From Thelonectria olida (taxonomy: Eukaryota > Ascomycota > Sordariomycetes > Hypocreales > Nectriaceae): a DNA stretch of 64,000 bases. Made by a program: the position numbers and the translations under genes. The notes beneath the pieces were generated by a model. That model did no database searches. It saw nothing but the letters and a program-made list of their open reading frames with translations, and was not told the DNA's origin. Shown here in pieces: positions 54,095-64,000 of this stretch; positions within the stretch are counted from its first letter, which is position 1; the number at the start of each line of letters is the position of its first letter. The stretch is taken from NCBI GenBank assembly GCA_020736575.1, contig JAGPYM010000038.1, positions 272,800-336,799 of the forward strand. The letters are read 5' to 3'.

Positions 54095-55237
54095 ATGGCC
54101 ACTTTTATTAATCCCTACCCTCTGGCAGCGGAGTATTTCCCATTTGTCACATGCTTCGATGGGACAGAATTGACACCGTCCTCCTCAGGATGCCTGACCA
54201 TCCCTCCACCCTATCGCATGAGCACAGATTCCCCCACATCTCAAGGCAATATGGCTTTTCAACCCGCAATGAACCAAGTCGCCAATGCTTCTTTCTTTGG
54301 GACAATCAGCACCTCACCGATGTCGACCCAGGCGGATTTCTGTTTCCCTCCATGCTCCCCTCAGCAAGTCGCGCAGGCGAAGATGCCCGGGGATCCTGAG
54401 CCTCTACAAGCTGTCTCGCTGACCGTGGAGGGTGAGCGGAAACCACCTTGCCGACCCCAAAACCCAATGAAACCCCAAAAAGTCTCGGCTAAATTGGAAG
54501 ATAATGTTTCTGAACCGATCGCGGATAGATCGAAAAGACAAAAGCATGGGAGGAAGCCTAAACTTTCACGCAAAGCGTCTTCAAAAGCGCCAACATTGGA
54601 GGACTATGACGGTGAAGCTCAGCCTGGGGATCCCCGTCGACGACGCATTCTTGAGCGCAATAAAATTGCTGCTATGAAGTGCCGTCTGCGAAAACGGGGT
54701 GAAGCATCAGCTCTTGCCTCCCGTGAGCAAGCCATGGAGGATCAAAACCGGGACTTGTCGTCAATCCTCAATCAGCTAGCAGCCGAGATCTATCACTTGA
54801 AGACCCAGCTGCTGCATCATACCGATTGCGACTGCATCCTCATCCAGAAATACATTGCCCATGAGGCTAGAAAGTCCGTCGATAGGCTCCCGCCTTATCC
54901 TTCGCCCTTCCAGCCTAATATGGCGCCCTTAACTAGATATCAACGAGGCTCGAGCGGAAGCATAGTAAGCGTCGCCAATTCACATGATATCTTTACCCCT
55001 GAGATGGAGAGTGTTCCGCCTACATGCACCGATCCACCTCAGCAGTACTCGAGCTCACCGGAAGTGGGAGTGGATACATTTAACGTAGTATCGGAAACGA
55101 TTCAAACGGAACCTATCCCAGTGTCGTTTCAACCAATTTCGAGCATTCCGTCGATGCATGAAGATTACTATAAGGGGACCTGCATCGGCATGGGAGTTCA
55201 ACCTCAGTCATGGGATGATATATTCTGGGGATCGTAA
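54095..55237 (+). CDS. bZIP transcription factor, ATF/CREB type
   Basis: 380 aa, single exon, ATG 54095. Residues 1-180 are Ser/Pro/Gln-rich with basic patches (RSKRQKHGRKPKLSRK). The DNA-contacting basic region RRRRILERNKIAAMKCRLRKR is at 181-201 with the N-x2-A-x2-K-C-R signature of ATF/CREB proteins. The heptad region runs to about 240, followed by the ATF-type HHTDCDCILIQKYIAHEA extension. The C-terminus is acidic and Ser-rich, ending WDDIFWGS, a possible activation tail. The family regulates stress response, development and secondary metabolism in filamentous fungi. The gene is intact and converges with the helicase-family relic downstream. Confidence 0.92.
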   Translation: MATFINPYPLAAEYFPFVTCFDGTELTPSSSGCLTIPPPYRMSTDSPTSQGNMAFQPAMNQVANASFFGTISTSPMSTQADFCFPPCSPQQVAQAKMPGDPEPLQAVSLTVEGERKPPCRPQNPMKPQKVSAKLEDNVSEPIADRSKRQKHGRKPKLSRKASSKAPTLEDYDGEAQPGDPRRRRILERNKIAAMKCRLRKRGEASALASREQAMEDQNRDLSSILNQLAAEIYHLKTQLLHHTDCDCILIQKYIAHEARKSVDRLPPYPSPFQPNMAPLTRYQRGSSGSIVSVANSHDIFTPEMESVPPTCTDPPQQYSSSPEVGVDTFNVVSETIQTEPIPVSFQPISSIPSMHEDYYKGTCIGMGVQPQSWDDIFWGS

Positions 55238-55380
55238 TGGGAATTTCGATGAAGTCCATAGTAGCGTTTTATATTATCTTGAGCGATTTACCGGAAGGCA
55301 CCAAAAACAAAAAACACGGACGAAAATGGCACACACAGCCATTGTTACAATAAAAATCTCGCTCCGTTGGCCTCGCCTAT

Positions 55381-57020
55381 TCATCCCGCCGTGTCAATAG
55401 AGATCTTCGCTTTATGATGGCGGACGACGTAGATCATAGAGGCGTTGTATATGTAGATGCCTCCAGCTGCGAATTCTCCGTTCGTGCACCACAAGCTACA
55501 CACGTCGGGCCACCTCGGCCCTTGACCCCCCAGCATCAACACGCCTAGACCCAAGAACTCGCGCAATGCCTCTTCCTTCTCGACGTACTTGAAAACAGCT
55601 TGCCAGTTCCATCTTCCTCGCCGTGAAAAACTGTCACGCCTGGCAGTGCAGGCTCGCTCACATAGCTCGAGATAGGCGTGTTGAAGATTATTCTCCGGGT
55701 GCTTGATAAAAGAGAAATCATTTTCGGTATTGGTCATATCATCCTTGACTTCCGCCAGGTTAACGGATGCTTCCCAATCAAACATTAGCTCGTAGCAGAG
55801 ACGCGTGGTTTGCTCGATGATGTAGTCACTGAGGAGCCGAAACTCTGCCATGGATATCCTAAAGTTATCTCCGTATTAGACTGTTTGACCGTCATCGCTC
55901 CAACACAAGAACAGTCTAACACCATATACTTTTTGCGAATTGGCTCCAACCTTTCGAGTTGTGTAGTCTTGGGGCGGCGGATAATACTCAGAACCGAGTA
56001 CCCTCGAAGGGGAAGGGCCATCTTCAGGAATAACAGCCTCTGAAGGTAGATTAATCTTGAGAGATATGACGTGTAGGATCGGGCGGGGAGGAAGGTTTGT
56101 AAGGATGTCGAAAAGTCCAGAATGCCACTAAAGTAGACAAGCACTGTAGAGCTGGGTAGGCTGTCAGTCAAAGGTTCTGTGCACAATGCCAAGCCGAGAC
56201 CAAACAGAAGCTCCAGTAGCTTCGCTGCGGACTCTCTTGGCACAGGAATCTCGTTTCCTGCAGATGCTTCCTCTCCATCGATATCTTCATCGTCCCCAGC
56301 CTCTCCAGTTATCCCAGTCATCCCGTCGTTGAGAATATCTGCGCCTTCTTCTTGCAAAGCAGGCTCATCATAATCTTCTTCAGCTTCTTTATCGCTCCCT
56401 TCATTGCTGTCCCCATCGGAGGAATTGTCCTCTGCACTGCTGAGGTTGCGTTGCTGATCTCCGTTTGAGTTGCCCATGCTCCCCTCGAATGATTGACATA
56501 TGGCATCCAAAGCTGCCAAATTATAAGCGATCAATGCCTCGTGATTCCATATGGCATCCAAATAATGTGCCTGGTTCGTCCTCAACCGAATCCCAGCTAA
56601 TCTCTTGCGATCTTCCGCGTTCATCCGGTATGCACGCAACGACAGCGCGAGGCATCGCTTAAACAGTGACCGATACTTCTTCTCGTTCGCGGGCTAATGC
56701 ACCATTGTGAAGGGTCTGGGATAGGTCGATAGAGGCTGCGTGCTCCGAAGCCAACAGAGAATATTGCGGCTCGTCTTACGCGCGGTCTCTTCACACCGAT
56801 CCATCATGATGCCCACAAGCTTCAGAATGGTAGCTATGTTCTGCTCATTCCCAGGTGGACTAACTAGATCCTTATCTAGTCCGTGTACACCGCGTCGGCT
56901 GAGTATGGGAGATTTTCCGTCTGAGCGATGGCAAGGCATTGCTATAAGAGCTGACAGTAGTTGTCGGTCCTTATTTCTGTATGTCTCTTCCCCAGCCGGT
57001 CCTCTCAATCTAGGGCCGCT
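55381..57020 (-). pseudogene. Telomere-associated RecQ-helicase-family fragment B
   Basis: Minus strand from about 57008: RGVHGLDKDLVSPPGNEQ, then a TAG at 56694, then KKYRSLFKRCLALSLRAYRM and an acidic linker (56250-56450). Next come SYTSYLSRLIYLQRLLFLKM and RRPKTTQLERLEPIRKKYMV; about 40 codons are missing here relative to fragment A, with frameshifts. It continues WSDDGQTV, a stop, and MAEFRLLSDYIIEQTTRLCY through FSFIKHPENN and GGIYIYNASMIYVVRHHKAK to a stop at 55381. The order fits the part before the helicase domain in fungal telomere-associated RecQ helicases. It is dead in several places. Confidence 0.5.
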
Positions 57021-57596
57021 GCTCAGCGAACGCTAATTTTACAGCTCCGGCACCCTCATTTGCCGTTGCCCAGCCTTCCGAGCCTCAAACACGACTCCTT
57101 TCTCGCTCTCGTATGGATTGTAAATGGGTTTGAGTTTTGTTTCCACCGGCCGGTCGTACTAATGACCTTTTCGCTCGATAATCCAATATTCCGATTCTGG
57201 CTCTTCGCCCAGCTCTGCAGGTAGACGTAGTCAATGTGTTGGTCGAGACCGCGGTATCGATCCCTGGCGATGCCATTGAGAGGACAGTCATTGCCTGGAG
57301 ACAATGGCTCGGAATAATGTCGGCTCATGGGCTGAAGGATGACGGGAAACGATGACGATGATGCGTACAGCAGGCTCCCCAATCTTTTGGTGCCGCCGTC
57401 TGATCCCTCGAGCGCTTTGGCCTCGGTGGTCGAGTTCATGATGCTGTCACCATTGCTACAGATACTGTACAGGCCTCGGAGCCGAAATACAGTGTGTGAA
57501 AGCGACTGCAACTCAAGGTTACAGTGGAGACTCCCTCTTGGCTGCTCGGTCCCTTAATACCGGCCGGGGGCCCAGTCGTGCTCGCCCAATGATGCA
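57021..57596. other. Spacer with an unassigned minus-strand ORF
   Basis: The frame at 57056-57511 includes LDQHIDYVYLQSWAKSQN, which has no family I can name. It may be more of the helicase-family relic. Confidence 0.4.
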
Positions 57597-58599
57597 CAGT
57601 GGTGTGCAAAAGTTCCGACAATTTCCCGTCAACCCGCTCTTACATCTTAACTTCGCAACGCAGCCGCATAGCATCATCAACTTCATCACGCGATAATTCA
57701 ATCATAATATACCTCGAATTTATTCTAAGACCCATCATTCGCCTCACCAGAGAACGAAGATTAAGTACATGTACAAATCGGGCGTTTCCCTTGGCGACAT
57801 CGCGTCTGAGGAGGGGGTGACAAAACATGCGATATTTGGCATCGTCGCCGGTACGAACACCAAAAGAGTGCTAAAAGCAATCCGCGCTCTGGCAGGCCAA
57901 CTACTTTGACTGAGAGGGATAAAAATCATATCCTTAGAACCATTGATCAAGACAATTTTATCACCACTAGCCGGCTTCTTGAAGATGGCGGTTGTCACTG
58001 CCACAGGTCGACTTTAACGCGGTGGTTGAAGAAAAAGGGCGTTCTCAAAATACGTGAGTTGCACACTCAATTCAAAGATTGCGATTCTGACCACACTAAG
58101 GGCGAGAGACTTAAGAAAATGAACGTACAGCCTAAGATGAAGCCGGCGAGGCGTGGACAGATGTTTTTCAGTGCCTTCACCATCGATACGGCCATAGATT
58201 TATTCACCCGACCTGAACCCCATCGAAAATCTATGGTCAATACTAAAAGAACGGATATGTGCTAGATATCCTGAACTTAGTGATCTTCCAAAGAGCCAAG
58301 CAGCAAAAGATCGTCTGATTGAAGCTGCGCAGGAACTTTGGCATGAGCTTGAAGATGAAGTGTTCGAAAACCTGCTAAATTCGATGCCCAAGCGAATGCA
58401 GGCTGTGATTGACGCGAACGGTTGGTACACCAAATATTAATGTAACTCATTTTATTCTCTAGTCTTTAGGCTTTATTTTCATATAGCTTATGTATTTTTG
58501 ACATATTATTTGAATGCACAATGCCTCATCAAAGGTTGTGTTGTCATCGAGGAAAGTTGGGTTGATCCGGAAGTTGTCGGAACTTTTGAACACCCACTG
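57597..58599 (+). mobile_element. Tc1/mariner element with internal deletion
   Basis: About 1.0 kb between inverted repeats at 57597-57638 and 58558-58599 that share CAAAAGTTCCGACAA and flanking bases over about 40 bp. A TA follows the right tip; the left tip is altered. The transposase relic inside lacks the catalytic middle. It is therefore a defective copy dependent on a full relative. Confidence 0.75.
57767..58440 (+). pseudogene. Tc1/mariner transposase relic
   Basis: N-terminal helix-turn-helix part: YKSGVSLGDIASEEGVTKH, a frame change, then SAKSNPRSGRPTTLTERDK and DQDNFITTSRLLEDGG. The catalytic centre is mostly deleted near 58090-58180. The C-terminal block resumes at 58206 with PDLNPIENLWSILKERIC, which carries the third catalytic acidic residue region, and runs through DLPKSQAAKDRLIEAAQELW to the stop at 58438. 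Frame changes and the deletion make it inactive. Confidence 0.8.
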
Positions 58600-59413
58600 T
58601 AGAGACCTCCCGTTCCTGCGGTGTATCAGGCAGTGGAAAGAGCTCCGGGAAGTCGGACCGGGCTGCTATATTCGAACGGAATACGCCTCCTTTCAGCAAA
58701 TATTGTAGGATTTAGACGAGTTCCTGGTCAGGGAAGTTGGAGACTGTTCGATTGTGGCACTTAACAGTGTCTTGATGGGCTTTCTGCTTGCGCAGGGCGA
58801 GGTTCTTCTGTATACTCAAAACTCGCCTGCAAGAAGGAGAGCAGTAGACGGATTTCCAATCCGCCCTGGCATGGAGCTAGGTCTGGGGTGGGTGTACAGC
58901 TGGAGGATATAAGTAGTGATCTTGGCACAATTCATTGAAGAGACGAAGGGACCGTGGCTTGGAGATAATATACATGGTGAGCCCCAAGAGTTCAAACGAG
59001 GGAGGCCGCAAAGCCAAGCCGCAAGACTTGTGTTGTCGTAGAGCATTGGTGGGACAACCGTTTCTGACAGCATTAATGGTTATAATTTCAGATTTCTTTT
59101 CCGGTTCTAATTTATTGTATTTAGTTGCTAATGTGTCATGTATCTATCATTTCTTCTACATGGGCCGATATTTTCCCGACCCTGGTTGAGTTGGACGCTG
59201 GTTGTGGTTGCTCCTGGGTACCTTCCGCGGGGTAGCTAGCCTTTGAGGGACTGGTAACGACCCGTTCCTGCGGTTTTTTTCTATTTTTACGGAACGCGAA
59301 ACGCGCCCCGTTCGCGACGCGATGGCTCGCACCTTCATCAACCTCCCCAAAAGTTTCGCAACACGGCAAATCGATGGGTGCTTTGGTTTCGCGCTACAAA
59401 CGCCAGCTCATTA
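58600..59413. other. Intergenic region upstream of the HP1-like gene
   Basis: No supported gene. The last 200 bp probably contain the promoter and leader of the HP1-like gene; no TATA box is obvious. Confidence 0.5.
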
Positions 59414-60382
59414 ATGCAAGCTCCCTGTGGCAGGCAGGACGAGATGAGAGCTAAGTTTCCTGCAGCACTGTGTGACGACGAATCTTCGAATCGGGACAAG
59501 TTTAAGACCTGCACTCAGGGGAGCCCAATGTTGGTCGCGAACCAGGACAGATCCGAAGCTCCCAAGGGCGACACAACGGACGGGAGCGATGAAGATGAAG
59601 ATGAGTTGTGAGGTTCTTGGCTGCTACGAGCTTCGTACAATACTAACGAATCTTAGTTTCATTGTAAAGACGATCAAAAACCATCACGTCGACAGAAATG
59701 TTAGCATGTTGCGTCCAGCTGGGCACTGTCTGTAACTGACGCTTTTCTAGGGAGCTCTCAAATTTCTGGTTCAGTGGGAGGGCTATGAGAGCAAGAAAGA
59801 CTGGACGTGGGAACCAGAGGGCAATCTCAAGTATGTATCAGGCACCTCTGCTTTATCCTGCAGTTTTCTAATCAGCGCATTTTCTTTAGGGTGTCAGGCG
59901 AAGAGATTCTCAACGAGTACTTTCATAAGATTGGGGGAAGACATAAGATCTTCAAGGAATCAGGCAAAGCGGTACAGACCAGAAAGCGAAGACGGGCAAC
60001 AAATAGCACCACCAAGACGACTGCCAAGCGATTGCAAGGAAACGAGGCGCATTTAGCTGATAAGACTTCACCCGCAACTGTGAAGAATTGGAGCCCTCCT
60101 TCAGGGTCATGGGAGGATGAGATTGAGACCATTGACGCGTGTGAGGACGGCGGCAATGGGAAGATAGTCGTTTTTCTTGTATGGAAGAACGGCGAGAAGA
60201 CCAAACATGCCACACAAACTATCTACAAGAAGTGTCCGCAGAAGGTAGTTCATCCCTCCTCACCTCATCGGTTCGTCGGTTTCCTAATTGACACAAAACA
60301 GATGCTTCAGTTCTATGAACGACACATCAAGATTATTAGAAACGAGAACAAGGCACTGGGAGATGGCGCTAGCGCCTTCTAG
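59414..60382 (+). CDS. HP1-like chromodomain and chromoshadow-domain protein
   Basis: Five exons: 59414-59607, 59657-59699, 59751-59830, 59890-60244 and 60302-60382; introns 49, 51, 59 and 57 nt. The spliced length is 753 nt, 250 aa, in phase at each joint. An acidic stretch (GSDEDEDE, 58-64) leads into the chromodomain, about 65-115: FFIVKTI, then FLVQWEGYESKKDWTWEPEGN. The aromatic cage that binds methylated H3K9 is present as Phe66, Trp and Tyr of QWEGY. A basic hinge (TRKRRRATNS, KTTAKRL) follows. The chromoshadow domain is about 165-245 (WEDEIETIDACED, VFLVWKNGEKTKH, YKKCPQKMLQFYERHI). The gene is intact. It may be the main HP1 (HepA/Swi6-like) or an extra paralogue. The first ATG is uncertain; 59444 is an in-frame alternative. 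Confidence 0.9.
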
Positions 60383-61389
60383 AGGGATGTTCAAGCCAAA
60401 CCCCTTGCTTCTTTCCAACGGGAGGGCAGGATGCGTGAATGAATATTCCGCCTGTGTGCACTGAGCCTGGGGGGAACTAGTTCTCTTTTTACCTCCATTT
60501 CCACCGTTTCGGCCTTGGTCAACTAAAGCCTTTCCGTTTTCAACTGTATTCGTTCCGTTTTCCCCAACCCTCGCCGTTTGGCTATAACTTGAAGGCTATA
60601 ACTTGAAGGCTGTGTTCTCCTTGCCCCGACCTTATCAGCGCCTTCGGCCCTGCCGACTCCAACCCCTTGCCCTTCTCAACCTAATAGAGCTCTCCTCGGC
60701 TTTCCATGCGTGGCGGTCAGGTCTGCAGCTATATTAGGGCTCCTTTGGTCTCTAGAGGCCGTGACAAGGTTTCTTCCAGTTCCTAAAACTGGTTGATGAC
60801 AGCAGAGTCCAATCTGCACTATGATGACCCGCTGACGGGCGCTTAGCAGGACACAACCGTGCAGCATTGCCGTTACCATGTTAGATGGTGCTGATAGTAG
60901 ATTTATTAGGAAGGCAATATGAGGGCTAGCTTGTAATGCTATCTTTGATATCTCCACTCGGTTAGCCTAGCGCGTCTTCTTGTCCCTCGAAGAATAGGCG
61001 GGCCGATCCACAAGTCATTAATAATATAACGTACGTGATAGTTAAACAAACAAACAAACAAATGGTTAGTGAAATCGATAATAGGGTAGTGCTTCGTACT
61101 TTCTCTTAGTAGCCCATGCTACACATCACGGGGTGGCTCGTGATATAAACCCCGCTCGTGATATTCACATATGTCAGAGGATGCCAAGACAAGATCCACA
61201 ACGGAGGTCTCGAATGATCACATTCCAAGACCTTAATCTACGGAATATACAACTACGGCTCCAATAGGACTTCAATCACCTCAATTACATGCATAAATAG
61301 CACTATTTGATTCCTATAATAGCTAGAAAACAAGAGTTTCACAATGTACCTGGATCATCATCCATCTGACTGTACGACAACATAGACAC
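60383..61389. other. Intergenic region
   Basis: Holds a direct duplication of GGCTATAACTTGAA around 60581-60610 and a (CAAA)4 microsatellite near 61043-61060. No supported gene. Confidence 0.6.
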
Positions 61390-62690
61390 CGAATATGCCA
61401 ACACTAGCTTTCCTCCTCAAGAGACCACCTCATCCAGAATGATTGAACCAACCGACAGGAACTGGGCTTGGAGACGTCGTCAACTTATTAGAAGGATTGG
61501 ACATTGTGGACCAGACAAATGGGATTCCTCCCTAGGTCCACAACCGCACAATGCGAACTTAGTCGACTCTCGCAGAAGCGATCGATAACCTCATCGAGGT
61601 TGCCTCAGCCACTGTCCTGCAAGTGCAACAGATCAAGATATTAATTGATGGTACCGATACTGTCAATAGCGGAGCTTTCCGGAAATTTGCTTGCTCCGCA
61701 GAAGAGCCAACGGGCTTGCAAATGCAGCCAACGCCCTTAGCGATGCGACGGAACGATTAATTGTCACGCATGTCAACTCGCTCGGAGGTCAGCAGGAAGC
61801 TCATATCATCTAGATATCGACGAAGGCTATGCCGAAATTTGCCGCATAAGCATGCAGCGCAATGCAGAGCCCGAGAGGAGAAAACGACAAAGTTGGATCA
61901 ACTTTTGGGTTCGAGCGTTGAACGACTGCCCTGGTGGTCTGACACCGTTCTACTCACCAGCAAGTCTTTGCCGCAAGATCTTAGAATGGCCATTCAAGAT
62001 ATTCCACGGTACCTGTTCCGGGTATTCGACTCCGCAAGCTCGAGTAGAAACGATGATAGCGTCGTGGCTTCAACTATGAGCGTTTTTCGAAACTCCAGAA
62101 CGCAGGAAAATTAATATTTATCTTATAGAGCACATAAAGCATAAGGAATCTATACAATCATCTAAACAAAGGGTGTTTTAACGGTATTGGCTCCGACAAT
62201 CTCATGTCCTGGAGCAGCTCTCTGATATTCGTGATTCAATATGTGATTTGGAGGACCCACAGAGGCCACCGCTCCCTGGCGGACATTCAAGTTTGCCCAA
62301 TAGACACGAGGAGTCCCCCCGGGCAACTTGCAAGGGATATGCGGCTGCTCTAGCATACCGCAACATTATGGAACTGAGCAAGGATAAGGAAAGGTTTCTT
62401 CGTTTACATCTTGAGAATTCAGCGTATAACAATGGAAAATACCTTTCTCAATGAACAGTGAATCGTCGTGTGTCGATCATGCACGTTCTCATTGCATAGC
62501 TTCATGCAGGCAGGTCTCTGCGACTTATATCGTGAGTTTTAAAGAACGCAATCTTCAAACAATAGGTAAGACCCGCTACTATAGGCTGTTGTTTGAATCA
62601 AGTGATTGACCAAGGCTTTAGTACTACAAGTGATTTGGAAGACGTTGAGACGTTGGGGCCAGTCGAGACCCATCGATACTAGAGGGCGCT
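61390..62690 (+). pseudogene. DUF7587-type gene, decayed
   Basis: Ordered blocks in changing frames: RNWAWRRRQLIRRIGHCGPD (61455-61515), TLAEAIDNLIEVASATVLQV (61570-61640), ANALSDATERLIVTHVN (61727-61780), DIPRYLFRVFDSASSSRNDD (61995-62060), NLMSWSSSLIFVIQYVIW (62200-62255), ADIQVCPIDT (62280-62310) and LENSAYNNGKYLSQ (62410-62450). Sequence from IPRYLFR to the YLSQ end follows the DUF7587 pattern as I recall it. Stops and frame shifts separate most blocks. Function of the family is unknown. Confidence 0.5.
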
Positions 62691-63392
62691 AGAGCAATGT
62701 GATCAAACTTCGAGCCTGTGGAGTTCCAACACCTTTAAGCGACTGTTCCATTCATTTGACACATACAGAAAGGCGGCGGTCGAAGGAATTTTTGAATATA
62801 TTTTAGTGGGTGATTAATGTATTCGACTCCAAAGAGTGCCACAAGCCACAATTCGCGACCGATTCTGCCATAATCGGCTAGGGTTCCTACATTAGGGTTG
62901 GTGAGTGGCCCGTGCGTTGACGCAGAATCGGTCGACACTGGGCCGAGTCGCTTATTGGTCTAAAAAATACACCGAAGTAAAACTTAAGTAAGCAACTTAA
63001 GTAAGTAAACTAAGTAAACCTTAAGCACGCTTTTTAGGGTTATCGGAGGATGAGAATGAAGTCCGTTATTACATGTTGAACCAATCACATTTCACAGATC
63101 CCGGCCCGCTACCCTGGTCTCGAGTAGATAACCCCTGTTTCGTATCTTTCCTTTCTATATACTACTGTACCAAGGGTGCTCCAGACACCGAGGGTTGCGG
63201 CTCATGGAGCTCTAAGAATGGCTGGGATGCCCGCAGCCTCATCAGCCTCATCACCGCCAAGCGGCAACTCGGTGTTTCTGAAGATGGAGACCAGCTAATA
63301 TACGAGCAGAATATTCTTCCTGCAAGATTATGTTAAGATCCACATTATTAAATCCAAGGAAGCAGTTCAACATTTAATACAAGCCAATTGAT
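62691..63392. other. Spacer with TTAAGTAAG repeats and one unassigned ORF
   Basis: Short imperfect repeats of CTTAAGTAAG lie at about 62983-63025. The plus-strand ORF 63073-63336 (87 codons, TKGAPDTEGCGSWSSKNGWD) has no recognised family. Confidence 0.45.
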
Positions 63393-63584
63393 TTAGTGTG
63401 CTGATGTCAATCCTAGATATGTTTGTCCCTCCAAACTAGTGTAACATAACACTTTGAACAATGAGGGCAAGAACATCCTCACCGCAGATCCGGTTCCGAG
63501 GGATGTCGTGGGTGGAGTTGGCTTGATTGTCCATTCGTTAGTGTTGATGCCGAGTTCGCTAAAGGCGGGTTTAGAGTTAGACAT
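63393..63584 (-). CDS. Possible first exon of a small gene
   Basis: Starts at ATG 63584: MSNSKPAFSELGINTNEWTI, followed by KPTPPTTSLGTGSAV. The first 40 codons look like a real N-terminus; GTGAGG near 63480 could be a donor, after which the sequence loses coding character. Family not recognised. Confidence 0.3.
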   Translation of the reverse strand: MSNSKPAFSELGINTNEWTIKPTPPTTSLGTGSAVRMFLPSLFKVLCYTSLEGQTYLGLTSAH

Positions 63585-63641
63585 GGCAATAAACGTGGCG
63601 ATGTGTTAGGAGCCTAGGTACCAACGGAATGTGGTTGTAGA

Positions 63642-63953
63642 CTAGGTCTTATTGACATGCTCGGTATTGAGAGGGGGGGGAGTGTGACTAGTCGATAGTC
63701 GGGACTCAAGATAGGTTCTGGGCAGCCAACTGAGGGTGTATTGTCGGTTAACTGAGACTGGGGAAAAGGTTATGGGGTAGTTTGATTGGGCGGCATGGGA
63801 TTGAGGGGCGGTAGTTGATACATGGCTGGTACTGTAAGGCCTAAGTTGAGATCCCGCAGAACGGGGAGGACGAAGCTTGATTGGTGAAGGGGGAGGACCC
63901 GAGTCCTTGTGGTGGTCCTGCTTGAACATCGCGTTCATCGTTCGATACCACAT
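63642..63953 (-). CDS. Hypothetical Ser/Pro-rich ORF
   Basis: 103 codons from ATG 63953, rich in Ser, Pro, Thr and His without a domain. Low-complexity and close to the window edge; it may be chance. Confidence 0.2.
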   Translation of the reverse strand: MWYRTMNAMFKQDHHKDSGPPPSPIKLRPPRSAGSQLRPYSTSHVSTTAPQSHAAQSNYPITFSPVSVNRQYTLSWLPRTYLESRLSTSHTPPPLNTEHVNKT

Positions 63954-64000
63954 CTGATGTATGGGGGTGTTCTTTAAAAAAAGATGTCGGACCTTCGGCA

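Noticed and set aside
1..64000. tRNA or rRNA genes
   Set aside because: No cloverleaf box A/box B pair or rRNA segment was recognised by eye on either strand; a tRNAscan run would be decisive.

Overview
The window is nuclear DNA of a filamentous ascomycete, probably a Eurotiomycete of the Aspergillus/Penicillium type. This rests on short GT-AG introns of 47-79 nt inside otherwise uninterrupted genes, on fungal families (DUF3435 recombinase, HSP30-type opsin, OPY2-like adaptor, ATF/CREB bZIP, HP1, Hst3/4-type sirtuin) and on fungal transposon families (Tad1 LINE, pogo/Fot1, Ty1/copia, Ty3/gypsy, Mutator-like, hAT, Tc1/mariner). The species call is inference. More than a third of the window is transposon, many host genes are broken, and two decayed pieces look like the telomere-associated RecQ helicase family, so an accessory or subtelomeric setting is likely.

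Layout. 1-6.5 kb: a degenerate pogo-like transposon split by a nearly intact Tad1 LINE with a 12-bp target duplication, then a 14-bp minisatellite. 7-10 kb: a three-exon C2H2 zinc-finger gene and an intact sirtuin gene. 12.7-15.3 kb: an intact four-exon DUF3435 tyrosine recombinase, the family that mobilises Starship elements. 16.7-17.5 kb: a probable solo LTR and a secreted Kunitz-like protein. 19.2-23 kb: a gypsy gag relic and an internally deleted Tad1 LINE. 24.1-27.8 kb: a complete Mutator-like element with 80-bp terminal inverted repeats. 29-36.1 kb: an HSP30-type opsin-like gene cut in two by a copia retrotransposon with identical LTRs, a 5-bp target duplication and an intact 1422-aa polyprotein.

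38-44.5 kb holds decayed genes, including an OPY2-like adaptor. 44.5-47.5 kb is an intact hAT element with palindromic subterminal repeats. 48-51.2 kb is a patchwork of a membrane-protein pseudogene, an internally deleted hAT element, a helicase-family fragment and a third LINE fragment. 54.1-55.2 kb is an intact ATF/CREB bZIP gene. 55.4-57 kb is the second helicase-family relic, 57.6-58.6 kb a deleted Tc1/mariner element, 59.4-60.4 kb an intact five-exon HP1-like chromodomain gene, and 61.4-62.7 kb a decayed DUF7587-type gene.

Apparently intact host-type genes are the C2H2 factor, sirtuin, DUF3435 recombinase, Kunitz-like protein, bZIP factor and HP1-like protein. Two of these (a sirtuin of the Hst3/4 type and HP1) belong to families that act on silent chromatin, but any functional link between neighbours is inference. 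The best candidate for a mobile system of wider interest is the DUF3435 gene. The best single-event story is the very young copia insertion in the opsin-like gene.
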